A stretch of 12,630 nt of DNA from Deltaproteobacteria bacterium UBA7527 (GCA_002478225.1 DLMV01000049.1:24758-37387); one strand, 5' to 3'; shown: positions 1 through 6,347, numbered from the stretch's first letter. The notes: generated from the sequence alone by a model not told the origin. Program-made: numbers and translations.

Positions 1-63
1 GGTGTTTCCGGCAAGAAAGTAAAAGAAGCGCTCAAGGATCATGAATTGATATTCGGTCCTTAG
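1..63 (+). CDS. 3' end of an unrecognised gene (partial)
   Basis: An open frame enters from the left edge and ends at a TAG stop at 61-63. Only 20 codons are visible; the peptide ends ELIFGP and is rich in lysine. That is too little to assign a family. Only 21 bases separate its stop from the next start, and they carry that gene's ribosome binding site, so it may be co-transcribed with the Crp/Fnr-family gene. A real coding end is inferred from the open frame and tight spacing only. Confidence 0.5.
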   Translation, partial: GVSGKKVKEALKDHELIFGP

Positions 64-84
64 CGCGGACGAGGAGATAAGGCG

Positions 85-759
85 ATGATGAGAAGATACA
101 TGGACAACTTAAAGAACGTGAGCCTTTTTGCTACGCTGAACGAGAAGGACATAGAGATCATTTCAAAGATCCTCTTTATCAGCACCTATGCAAAGGGAGA
201 GATCGTTTTCCAGGAGGGTGAAAAAGGGGACTCGCTTTATATCGTCCTCAAGGGGCAGGTGAAGGTCTGCCTCTACGACGAAGACGGCAGAGAATACATA
301 CTGGCCGTCATCGGCAAAGACGGTTTTTTTGGCGAGCTTGCGCTTATTGACGAATTGCCCAGGTCCGCGAACGTGATCGCCCTTGAAAATTCAGAACTGC
401 TCATTATCAGAAGGAACGAGTTTGCCAAGCTTCTCATGGAAAACCCTGCGATCACCGTTGCCATTTTGAAGGTTCTTTCCAGGAGGCTTCGCGAGGCAGA
501 CGAGAGGATCAAGTGGCTTGCCTTCCTCAGCGTTGAAGGGAGGGTGCTAAAATATCTCCTGGGTGTCGGCGAAAAAGAAGGGATCAAGGTAAAGGATTAC
601 GTCATCATAGAAAAGGGTCCCACGCAGATCGAGATAGCCAGTTCCTGCGGTTGCTCCAGGGAGACCGTATCGCGGATGGTCAAGAGCCTCGTAAAAAAAG
701 GCATTCTGAGCGTGCGAAAACGACAATATACGCTAAATCCTGTGCCCCCCTCTTTTTAG
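85..759 (+). CDS. Crp/Fnr-family transcriptional regulator
   Basis: This 224-residue protein has the usual length and layout of the Crp/Fnr family. An N-terminal cyclic-nucleotide-binding-type beta-roll spans about residues 12-125, a dimer helix follows (about 125-150), and a C-terminal winged helix-turn-helix lies at about 178-210 with the typical recognition-helix pattern CSRETVSRMVKSL. The phosphate-binding cassette FGELALIDELPRSANVIA (82-99) keeps the Gly-Glu and Arg-Ser residues that contact cyclic nucleotide in true CRP proteins, so ligand binding is plausible. There is no N-terminal cysteine set for an FNR-type iron-sulfur cluster. The start is the ATG at 85, eight bases after a GAGGAG ribosome site (71-76); an ATG at 88 is an alternative. 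The ANTAR regulator gene follows closely, suggesting co-expression. Ligand and target genes cannot be told from the sequence. Confidence 0.93.
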   Translation: MMRRYMDNLKNVSLFATLNEKDIEIISKILFISTYAKGEIVFQEGEKGDSLYIVLKGQVKVCLYDEDGREYILAVIGKDGFFGELALIDELPRSANVIALENSELLIIRRNEFAKLLMENPAITVAILKVLSRRLREADERIKWLAFLSVEGRVLKYLLGVGEKEGIKVKDYVIIEKGPTQIEIASSCGCSRETVSRMVKSLVKKGILSVRKRQYTLNPVPPSF

Positions 760-801
760 GTATTCTTTTTACAGTGATTGCCGAAAGCAGGCTTAGGTGA
801 T

Positions 802-2034
802 ATGAGAAATACGCAGATAAAGCAGAAGATGGAACAGCAGGAAGAGGAATTGCGCATCCTCCACGAGTTTGCAAAGGATATCAGCGACAACCTTGACCTC
901 GCAGTGCTCCTGCAGCGCATCATAGAGACCATCATGAACTTCGTGTCTGTTGATTCCTGCCTTGTTTATCTGTACGACAAATCGAACGACGAGCTTATTC
1001 TTACGGCATCGAACGACAGGCATCTTAAGGGGCTTGGCACGGTCAGGCTAAAGATGGGCGAAGGCGTCACCGGGTGGGCCGCAAAGGAGAAGAAACCGGT
1101 TGCCCTGTCAAGGGAGTCCTACAAGGACAGGAGATTTAAGACCTTCCCTCTCCTCGAAGAAGATCAGTACGAGGCCTTCCTTTCGATCCCGATCCTCTCG
1201 AAAAATGAGGTCATAGGCGTCATGAACCTCAGGAACAGGAAGGAGCATGTCTATCCGGAGCCCCAGGTGAACCTGCTTTTTACGATCGGACGATACCTCG
1301 GGAGCAGCATCCAGAACGCAATGACATATGATGAGGTGGTAAAGAAAGCAAAACAGCTCGATCTTCTCTCGCAGGTTTCCAGGACGATCGTTTCCGGTTA
1401 TTACCTCAAAGAGATACTTCAGCTGATCGTCACTATGACCGCAAAGGTGATGGACTCCAAGATCTGTTCGATCATGTTGCTTGATGAAAAGAGAGAAGAA
1501 CTTGTCATTGCAGCCACCCAGAGCCTCAGTCAGGACTATATTAATAAGCCGAACCTGAAGGTGGGACAATCGGTAAGCGGTAAAGCGGTATTTGAAAAAA
1601 AACCCATCACCGTCCTCGATGTCACAAAGGAACCGGGTTTTATGTATCCCGAAATTGCGAAAAAGGAAGGGATCGTGTCGTTGCTCTCAGTGCCTATGAT
1701 GATCAAGGACAGGGTCATAGGGGTGATCAACAGCTACACGAGGAGCGAGCATAATTTCAGGAAAGAGGAGATAGAGATCCTTCAGGCAGTAGCCAACCAG
1801 GCTGCCGTTGCCATAGAAAATACAAACCTGAGCCAGGAGATACTTACCGCAAAGGAGGCTTTGGAGTCGAGGAAAATAATTGAGAGGGCAAAGGGCATTC
1901 TCATGAAAGAGCTTGGACTTACAGAGGATGAGGCGTATAAAAAGATCCACAAGAAGAGCATGGATATGAGAAAGACCATGAAAGAGGTCGCCGATGCAAT
2001 CATACTAACCTCTGATCTCAAGAAAAGGACTTGA
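802..2034 (+). CDS. GAF-GAF-ANTAR RNA-binding antiterminator protein
   Basis: This 410-residue cytoplasmic regulator has a short N-terminal coiled-coil-like segment (about 1-25), two GAF sensor domains (about 30-175 and 200-345) and a C-terminal ANTAR domain (about 350-404). The ANTAR signature is clear: SRKIIERAKGILMKELGL followed by EDEAYKKIHKKSMDMRKT and EVADAI. ANTAR domains bind paired RNA hairpins with six-base loops in nascent leaders and prevent formation of an overlapping terminator. There is no receiver domain or phospho-acceptor, so the signal probably reaches the protein through a GAF ligand or partner. I start it at ATG 802; an in-frame TTG at 778 would add eight residues but has no better ribosome site. 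Two leaders in this window (before nadE and before the beta-barrel gene) carry candidate target structures, which makes this protein their likely regulator. The ligand is unknown. Confidence 0.93.
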   Translation: MRNTQIKQKMEQQEEELRILHEFAKDISDNLDLAVLLQRIIETIMNFVSVDSCLVYLYDKSNDELILTASNDRHLKGLGTVRLKMGEGVTGWAAKEKKPVALSRESYKDRRFKTFPLLEEDQYEAFLSIPILSKNEVIGVMNLRNRKEHVYPEPQVNLLFTIGRYLGSSIQNAMTYDEVVKKAKQLDLLSQVSRTIVSGYYLKEILQLIVTMTAKVMDSKICSIMLLDEKREELVIAATQSLSQDYINKPNLKVGQSVSGKAVFEKKPITVLDVTKEPGFMYPEIAKKEGIVSLLSVPMMIKDRVIGVINSYTRSEHNFRKEEIEILQAVANQAAVAIENTNLSQEILTAKEALESRKIIERAKGILMKELGLTEDEAYKKIHKKSMDMRKTMKEVADAIILTSDLKKRT

Positions 2035-2059
2035 CAAAAGTGAAAAAAAAAATTACTAT
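2031..2059 (+). promoter_or_regulatory. Sigma70-type promoter for the nadE leader
   Basis: A perfect -35 box TTGACA (2031-2036) overlaps the stop codon of the ANTAR gene. A 17-base A-rich spacer separates it from the -10 candidate TACTAT (2054-2059). Transcription would begin near 2066, just before the first leader hairpin at 2078. The same region also offers TATGAT at 2057, but with a 20-base spacer. The promoter lets nadE be transcribed separately from the regulator. Confidence 0.7.
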
Positions 2060-2065
2060 GATTCT

Positions 2066-2190
2066 ACGACAAAGGAAGAGTTATTAGCGAAGGGCGCTAA
2101 AAACTCGCAAAGACGATTGAACGGACAAGGGCGTCCAAATCACCAGTGTGGTTTGAGATGCCTTTTTTATTTTTATGGATGGTGAACAGT
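2066..2190 (+). promoter_or_regulatory. ANTAR-type antitermination leader of nadE
   Basis: This non-coding leader contains three structures. Hairpin 1 (2078-2106) pairs GAGTT with AACTC and TTAGCG with CGCTAA around an A-A mismatch, leaving the loop AAGGG. Hairpin 2 (2123-2136) pairs GGAC with GTCC around the six-base loop AAGGGC, which has A at position 1 and G at position 4, the pattern recognised by ANTAR domains. An intrinsic terminator (2127-2174) reuses the loop and 3' arm of hairpin 2, so the two cannot coexist. This is the known plan of ANTAR-controlled attenuators, and the gene just upstream encodes an ANTAR protein. Hairpin 1 has five rather than six loop bases, which departs from the textbook dual-hexaloop motif. 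The structures are seen in the sequence; control by the neighbouring protein is inferred. Confidence 0.75.
2127..2174 (+). terminator. Intrinsic terminator (attenuator) before nadE
   Basis: A long hairpin runs from 2127 to 2164. The inner seven pairs are AAATCAC with GTGGTTT around the tetraloop CAGT. Below them C2136-G2155, CGTC with GATG (one G-U pair) and AAGG with CCTT continue the stem, with single bulges at G2131 and A2156. The T-run TTTTTTATTTTT (2163-2174) follows. It lies 16 bases before the nadE start, so it would stop transcription before the gene unless hairpin 2 of the leader forms first. Confidence 0.8.
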
Positions 2191-3900
2191 ATGGATGAAC
2201 TGAGAATAGCTGTCGGGCAGGTCAACTGTATTGTCGGAAACATAAAGAGAAACTGCGCCAGGATCATAGAATACATAGAAAGAGCAGCTTCCCTTGGGGT
2301 TGATATCGTTACATTCCCCGAGCTTGCGATCACCGGCTATCCACCGGAGGACCTTCTCCTGAAAGGAAGTTTTATTGATGAGAACATCAAGGCATTGGGC
2401 GAATTGACGGAAAATGTTGGTAATATCATAGCCGTTGTAGGTTTTGTCAACAGGAAGGGAGGAAACCTCTACAACGCTGCGGCCGTTATATGCAAACGAA
2501 AGATAAGAGGCATATGCCATAAAACGCTCCTGCCCAATTACGGTGTTTTTGACGAAAAACGGTATTTTGAGCAAGGAAGCAAGCCCCCGGTGTTCAGGTA
2601 CGGTGATGTTATTTTCGGTGTCAGCATATGTGAAGATATCTGGCACAGGGAGGGGCCAACAGGCATGATGGCCCAGGCAGGAGCTGCTTTGATATGCAAC
2701 ATTAACGCTTCTCCATACCACGCAGGGAAGATCTATGTACGCTCCGAGATCTCGAAAAACCGCATACAGGAAAACGGCGTTTTCATCTCTTATACGAACA
2801 TGGTAGGCGGACAGGACGAACTGGTGTTTGACGGGCAGAGTTTTGTGATGGACAAAAAGGGTCGGATCATAGCGCAGGCAGATGCATTCCGCGAGGACCT
2901 GCTCGTGCTCGATATACCGCTTAAGGAGCTCAGGCAGAGAACAAAGGGATTACGGCAGGCGCGCACCGGCGATCATGCGCGGGTCATCACTATAAGCGAC
3001 AAGATACCGCACAGGGAAAGACCTGCCCTGTCAGTATTCAAAAGAAGACCATTGGAGCCGGTTGCTGAGGTGTATGAAGCCTTGAAGATGGGTCTTCATG
3101 ACTATGTGGTGAAAAATGGTTTTCAAAAGACAGTAATAGGCCTTTCCGGCGGCGTCGATTCTTCTATCGTGGCCACTTTGGCAGTAGATAGTCTTGGCAG
3201 CGACAATGTCATTGGCGTGTTCATGCCGTCCCGTTATACGTCGAAAGAATCCGGGGCTGATACGAGGGAGCTTGTAAGGCGCCTCGGTATCAGGTTGCTT
3301 ACCATACCGATACATGCAGTCTACAGGGCATATATCTCCACATTGCAGCCTGTATTTTCAGGGTTGCGGGAAGATATTACCGAAGAGAACATCCAGGCAC
3401 GAATTCGCGGAAATATCCTGATGGCTCTGTCGAACAAGTTCGGCTGGCTTGTTCTGACTACCGGGAACAAGTCGGAGATGAGCGTTGGGTATGCAACGCT
3501 TTACGGGGATATGGCCGGCGGTTTCGCAGTCATAAAAGATGTGCCGAAGACGCTGGTGTATCAATTGTCACGGTACAGAAATTCCTTAAGCAGCGTCATA
3601 CCCGCAAGGGTTTTGACCAAGGAACCGACGGCAGAATTGAAGCCGGACCAAAAGGACAGGGATACGCTGCCGCCGTACGAGCACCTCGATCCCGTACTGA
3701 AGGGTTATATAGAAGAAGACAGGGATCTCAACGCCATTACTTCACGTGCGCTATCCCGGGCAGAAGTAAAAAAAGTATTGCAAATGGTTGAAGCGAGCGA
3801 GTACAAACGGCGCCAGTCTCCTCCAGGCATTAAGATCACGCCGAAGGCATTCGGCAAGGACAGGCGGATGCCGATAACAAATCAGTACCGGGGGAAATAA
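2191..3900 (+). CDS. nadE: Glutamine-dependent NAD+ synthetase
   Basis: The product amidates nicotinic acid adenine dinucleotide (deamido-NAD+) to NAD+ using ATP and ammonia drawn from glutamine, the last step of NAD+ synthesis in the cytoplasm. The 569-residue length fits two-domain enzymes. An N-terminal nitrilase-type glutaminase domain (about 1-270) carries the Glu-Lys-Cys triad: E44 in FPELAITGYPPEDLL, K111 in KTLLPNYGVFDEKRYF and C147 in SICEDIWH. The C-terminal synthetase domain has the ATP-binding loop SGGVDSS (319-325), TGNKSEMSVGYATLYGD and a C-terminal PKAFGKDRRMPITNQY segment. The start is ATG 2191, with GGTG six bases upstream. Starts further upstream (GTG 2146, ATG 2158) fall inside the terminator hairpin. 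The stop overlaps the next gene's ATG (TAATG), implying translational coupling. Expression is probably controlled by the upstream ANTAR-type leader. Confidence 0.96.
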   Translation: MDELRIAVGQVNCIVGNIKRNCARIIEYIERAASLGVDIVTFPELAITGYPPEDLLLKGSFIDENIKALGELTENVGNIIAVVGFVNRKGGNLYNAAAVICKRKIRGICHKTLLPNYGVFDEKRYFEQGSKPPVFRYGDVIFGVSICEDIWHREGPTGMMAQAGAALICNINASPYHAGKIYVRSEISKNRIQENGVFISYTNMVGGQDELVFDGQSFVMDKKGRIIAQADAFREDLLVLDIPLKELRQRTKGLRQARTGDHARVITISDKIPHRERPALSVFKRRPLEPVAEVYEALKMGLHDYVVKNGFQKTVIGLSGGVDSSIVATLAVDSLGSDNVIGVFMPSRYTSKESGADTRELVRRLGIRLLTIPIHAVYRAYISTLQPVFSGLREDITEENIQARIRGNILMALSNKFGWLVLTTGNKSEMSVGYATLYGDMAGGFAVIKDVPKTLVYQLSRYRNSLSSVIPARVLTKEPTAELKPDQKDRDTLPPYEHLDPVLKGYIEEDRDLNAITSRALSRAEVKKVLQMVEASEYKRRQSPPGIKITPKAFGKDRRMPITNQYRGK

Positions 3901-4424
3901 TGGACTTTGAAGGCGTTGTCCGGAGGTTATCGCCAACATTAAAAAGGATCACAAAGAGACTGAATGGACACCATTCCTTTTTTGACGACGATGATCTCTA
4001 CCAGGAAGCCCTGACCCATCTCTGGATGGCCCACAACAAAGGGTCCATTGACGGCAAGACGGACAGCTATATCCTCCAGGGGTGTTATTACCATTTAAAG
4101 AATTATCTCAGGAAGGTCAGGGAGCATGGCGTTTTTTTGAGTTTGAGCAATCCCATGGGGGATGAGTGCGTATGTCTTGAAGATTTCCTCGTACCTGAGA
4201 ACATCATCACAACGCTGGACTATGTAGAAGGCAAGCTGGAAGTGGAGTCGCTGGAAGAACAATGCCTCTCGGAAAGGGAGCGCGAGGTCCTTTCTTGTTT
4301 TTTGGAAGGTATGTCGATGCGGGAAATAGGCAGCAGGCTCGGCATATCGCACGTTATGGTCCTGAAGATCAAAAACAGGATCCGCGATAAATACTTAGGG
4401 CTCGCTCAGCAGAACCATAACTGA
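3900..4424 (+). CDS. Small sigma-70-family (ECF-like) factor
   Basis: This 174-residue protein looks like a two-domain sigma factor. Residues about 10-75 resemble sigma region 2, with the acidic stretch FFDDDDLYQEALTHLWMA followed by a basic YYHLKNYLRKVR helix. Residues about 120-166 form a region-4-type helix-turn-helix (SEREREVLSCFLEGMSMREIGSRLGIS). The linker between them has no recognisable domain. No anti-sigma factor or membrane partner lies next to it, unlike many ECF factors. Its ATG shares one base with the nadE stop and a GGGGGA ribosome site lies inside nadE, so the two are co-expressed and both fall under the nadE leader. A non-sigma DNA-binding protein with a LuxR-like C-terminus is possible, but region 2 favours a sigma factor. 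Target promoters are unknown. Confidence 0.8.
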   Translation: MDFEGVVRRLSPTLKRITKRLNGHHSFFDDDDLYQEALTHLWMAHNKGSIDGKTDSYILQGCYYHLKNYLRKVREHGVFLSLSNPMGDECVCLEDFLVPENIITTLDYVEGKLEVESLEEQCLSEREREVLSCFLEGMSMREIGSRLGISHVMVLKIKNRIRDKYLGLAQQNHN

Positions 4425-4460
4425 GGTTACCAAAGAAAATATCTTTTTACTTTAAACATA

Positions 4461-4479
4461 TATCCCTCAGACAGGGATA
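4461..4479 (+). repeat. Perfect 7-bp hairpin in the porin leader
   Basis: TATCCCT (4461-4467) and AGGGATA (4473-4479) form a perfect seven-pair stem around the loop CAGAC. No T-run follows, so it is not an intrinsic terminator. It lies in the 224-base gap between the sigma factor and the beta-barrel gene. It could be an RNA structural element, an operator, or the 3' end of the upstream transcript. Confidence 0.5.
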
Positions 4480-4503
4480 AGCACAATGCGGTGTTCTTAA
4501 ACG

Positions 4504-4537
4504 AAGGTGTTCTTGCAAAAGGAACACTTTTTTTGTT
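4504..4537 (+). terminator. Intrinsic terminator after the nadE-sigma operon
   Basis: GTGTTC (4507-4512) pairs with GAACAC (4522-4527), extended outward by G-U and A-T pairs and inward by T-G and T-A pairs, to give about 11 pairs with a GCAAA loop. A run of seven T's (4528-4534) follows, then GTTT. It probably ends the upstream transcript, but it may be part of the porin leader, because I find no convincing promoter between it and the next hairpins. The left arm GGTGTTCTT also occurs 16 bases upstream (4490-4498), giving an alternative pairing partner. Confidence 0.7.
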
Positions 4538-4648
4538 TAGGGCTTAATGTAATCCGGCAGGAAGACAGAGGCGTCTTTACATCATTGATGATTTAAAGGC
4601 GCTTTTTTTATTTTGCAGCAGAAACAAAATATAACAGGGAGGCCTACA
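4536..4648 (+). promoter_or_regulatory. Second ANTAR-type antitermination leader (porin gene)
   Basis: AAGAC (4562-4566) pairs with GTCTT (4573-4577) around the six-base loop AGAGGC (4567-4572), with A at loop position 1 and G at position 4. The core GAC-loop-GTC and the loop ending GGC match hairpin 2 of the nadE leader. Its 3' arm is also the 5' arm of the terminator at 4567-4614, so the two structures exclude each other. A weak partner hairpin upstream (4541-4555) has TT-AA and GG-CC pairs around a C-T mismatch and the loop AATGT; this first hairpin is doubtful. The ribosome site AGGGAGG (4636-4642) sits downstream of the terminator. ANTAR control is inferred. Confidence 0.62.
4567..4614 (+). 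terminator. Intrinsic terminator (attenuator) before the beta-barrel gene
   Basis: GCGTCTTTA (4571-4579) pairs with TAAAGGCGC (4594-4602) through nine pairs including one G-U. A C-T mismatch and a four-pair ATCA-TGAT stem with the loop TTGA close the top, and weaker pairs extend the base. The T-run TTTTTTTATTTT (4603-4614) follows, 34 bases before the gene start. A terminator placed between leader and start codon, overlapping a hexaloop hairpin, marks an attenuator rather than an end-of-operon terminator. Confidence 0.82.
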
Positions 4649-5497
4649 ATGAAACGAGCAGCATTTTTGATACTTGTTGTGTTGTTCCACATTTTTGTTC
4701 TTGTTGCTGCCGGCTCGGCTGACGAGCCAAAGTCCCCGGAAGATAAGGTTGCCGGAAGCGCATCGTTGAGCGTTTTCAATAGATACATCTCCAGAGGGTA
4801 TGAGATGAGCAAGAACAGCATGGTCATCCAGCCATCTTTAAATGTATCGTATAAAGGTTTTGCAGTGACATTCTGGGGCAATATCGATACGAACCAGCAC
4901 ATGACGCAATCATTTGATCCCGGAACGGCAGAAGGACAGAAAGGATACAACGAAACAGACATGACGCTCAGCTACACGTATAATATAGGCAAGCTCAGCT
5001 TAACAGGCGGTTATATCTATTACGGCACGAAATACGCCAACGAAACAGAGGAATTTTTTCTCAGCGGAGCCTGTGATATCTTTCTGAAGCCAACGTTAGC
5101 TATCTATCGGGACATCAACGCCTTCGCAGGCACATACATCAATCTATCACTCGCACACTCGTTCACAATCTATAAAGAGGTGACGCTCGATCTCGGCGCT
5201 TCAGGCGGATACTTCATCGGAAGCGGTAGCTACTGGAAGACCTATGAGCTCGCCACGGCCGCCTATACGGGAAGCAAGTACAGCGGCTTCCACGACGGCA
5301 TGGTCAAGGCAGGGCTGACAATACCCGTATCAAAACAAGTAACATTGCAGCCCGTTATTCAATACTGGTTCCCTCTTTCCGGTGATTCCAGGAAGACAAT
5401 GGGAACCGATGCATCCGGGAATAGGATCTCCTATAATCCCAACGGCTATCTGAGAGGCAACTATGTCGGAGGAATGACGGCAACATTCAGTTTCTGA
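4649..5497 (+). CDS. Outer-membrane beta-barrel protein, TorF-like putative porin
   Basis: This 282-residue protein begins with a signal peptide: a basic MKR start, a hydrophobic stretch to about residue 20, and a likely cleavage near AAGSADE. The rest is alternating-residue beta strands rich in Tyr, Gly, Thr and Ser. It ends in phenylalanine (TATFSF), the usual signal for outer-membrane barrel assembly. The first strands (SASLSVFNRYISRGYEMSK, then QPSLNVSYKGFAVTFWGN) resemble the TorF-type putative porins, a family I recall lying beside PII and ammonium-transporter genes in other genomes; neither is present here. The start is ATG 4649, six bases after AGGGAGG; an in-frame TTG at 4613 falls in the terminator T-run. 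The leader suggests antitermination control. The transported substrate is unknown. Confidence 0.8.
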   Translation: MKRAAFLILVVLFHIFVLVAAGSADEPKSPEDKVAGSASLSVFNRYISRGYEMSKNSMVIQPSLNVSYKGFAVTFWGNIDTNQHMTQSFDPGTAEGQKGYNETDMTLSYTYNIGKLSLTGGYIYYGTKYANETEEFFLSGACDIFLKPTLAIYRDINAFAGTYINLSLAHSFTIYKEVTLDLGASGGYFIGSGSYWKTYELATAAYTGSKYSGFHDGMVKAGLTIPVSKQVTLQPVIQYWFPLSGDSRKTMGTDASGNRISYNPNGYLRGNYVGGMTATFSF

Positions 5498-5501
5498 AAG
5501 G

Positions 5502-5851
5502 GGTTTTATGCCAATTTGCGATCAAACTGATATTTTGGGGAAAACCATTTCTCTCGCTCGCCGCTGCGGGCGTCTTACCCTGCACCACTTCACCTTCGTT
5601 CGATTCTCGAACTCGCCCACCCACCCTGCGGGCGGGTACCAGGCTCAGACAGCGAGTACGGTTTCATTGCGAGCGAAGTCGAGCAACATCGGCCTGAACT
5701 CGGCATGGCCGCAGTGGCCACCCATGTCGGTTCCTCCATGGGTACCTAACTGAAGGGTAGGGTAATCACCAAGACGTCCTCAAATGCTCGCTGTGAGAAA
5801 CAGGTTTTCCCTTACCTTAACTGTAATATTGACTGCAAATTGGTTTTAACC
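5502..5851. mobile_element. MITE-like element with imperfect inverted ends, no gene
   Basis: The gap between the convergent genes is filled by a ~350-bp segment whose ends are imperfect inverted repeats of about 50 bases. CCAATTTGC (5511-5519) matches GCAAATTGG (5835-5843). GGGAAAACC (5538-5546) matches GGTTTTCCC (5803-5811). TTTCTC (5548-5553) matches GAGAAA (5795-5800). The spacing between blocks differs by a few bases on the two sides. The interior is GC-rich with short palindromes (for example CCCATG 5721-5726 with CATGGG 5737-5742, and CCCACCC with GGGCGGG near 5620-5640) and has no convincing gene. No transposase is present, so a non-autonomous element or intergenic palindromic repeat is the best reading. 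It may also end transcription from both sides. Confidence 0.55.
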
Positions 5852-5866
5852 AGGATTTCTGTTGTG

Positions 5867-6343
5867 TTAAGAAAGTTCTTTTATGGTTTTGATGAGATCG
5901 CGCGTGGAATGGTCTTTGGGATCGCCGACGATGGCTACCTTGCCTCCGTAGGATAGAACGATGGCCCTTTCCGGCACATTCTCTTCCGTGTAGTCCGTCC
6001 CCTTTGCGTGGATGTGGGGCTGTAATGTGCGGAGGAGGTCTTCAACGGTAGGCTCGCTGAATATGATCACGTAGTCGACGCAATCGATCGCCGCGATGAT
6101 CTCTGCCCGTTCATCTGCCGGTGTCACCACCTGCTTCCTCTTCCCCAGGCCGGTTACTGATGAATCGTCGTTGACTGCAACGATAAGAATATCGCCGAGC
6201 GACTTCGCCCCCTTGAGATACCGGACGTGCCCCACGTGGAGGAGGTCGAAGCACCCGTTCCCGAAGACGATCTTCTTGCCATTTTGTTTTTCTTTTTCTA
6301 TGATGTTCTTTAATTCAGCGAGACTGCCTATTATCCTGCCCAT
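5867..6343 (-). CDS. rfaE2: D-glycero-beta-D-manno-heptose 1-phosphate adenylyltransferase
   Basis: The enzyme transfers AMP from ATP to heptose 1-phosphate, giving ADP-heptose for the lipopolysaccharide inner core. The 158-residue protein equals the C-terminal half of bifunctional HldE as a separate polypeptide. The cytidylyltransferase-type fold is shown by VFGNGCFDLLHVGHVRYL with the HxGH nucleotide motif at 36-39, by VNDDSSV (58-63), and by the C-terminal HSTRDLI (145-151), the counterpart of the ISSTxxI motif. The preceding kinase gene ends four bases before this start, and GGAGGGG near the kinase 3' end can serve as ribosome site. It is the last gene of the minus-strand operon. The phosphatase (gmhB), isomerase (gmhA) and epimerase (hldD) of the pathway are not in the window. 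Confidence 0.95.
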   Translation of the reverse strand: MGRIIGSLAELKNIIEKEKQNGKKIVFGNGCFDLLHVGHVRYLKGAKSLGDILIVAVNDDSSVTGLGKRKQVVTPADERAEIIAAIDCVDYVIIFSEPTVEDLLRTLQPHIHAKGTDYTEENVPERAIVLSYGGKVAIVGDPKDHSTRDLIKTIKELS

Positions 6344-6347
6344 GGGC

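Noticed and set aside
778..801. TTG start of the GAF-ANTAR gene at 778
   Set aside because: It has no ribosome site upstream and adds eight residues without family character; ATG 802 is preferred, though its own ribosome site is also modest.
2101..2115. Possible c-di-GMP or NAD+ riboswitch in the nadE leader (CGCAAAG string)
   Set aside because: Only a short string matches; the flanking paired elements and GG/CC partners of those riboswitch classes are absent, and an ANTAR-type switch explains the whole leader better.
2146..2190. Extended nadE start (GTG 2146 or ATG 2158)
   Set aside because: These codons lie in the terminator hairpin of the leader and would add residues before the conserved DELRIAVGQ start; ATG 2191 has a GGTG ribosome site.
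4506..4519. Sigma-54 (-24/-12) promoter in GGTGTTCTTGC before the porin
   Set aside because: The spacing between GG and GC is seven bases, not ten, and the string is explained as a terminator arm.
5508..5753. 81-residue plus-strand open frame after the beta-barrel gene
   Set aside because: It lies wholly inside the inverted-repeat element, its codons follow short palindromes, it has no recognised domain, and it starts inside the left inverted end.
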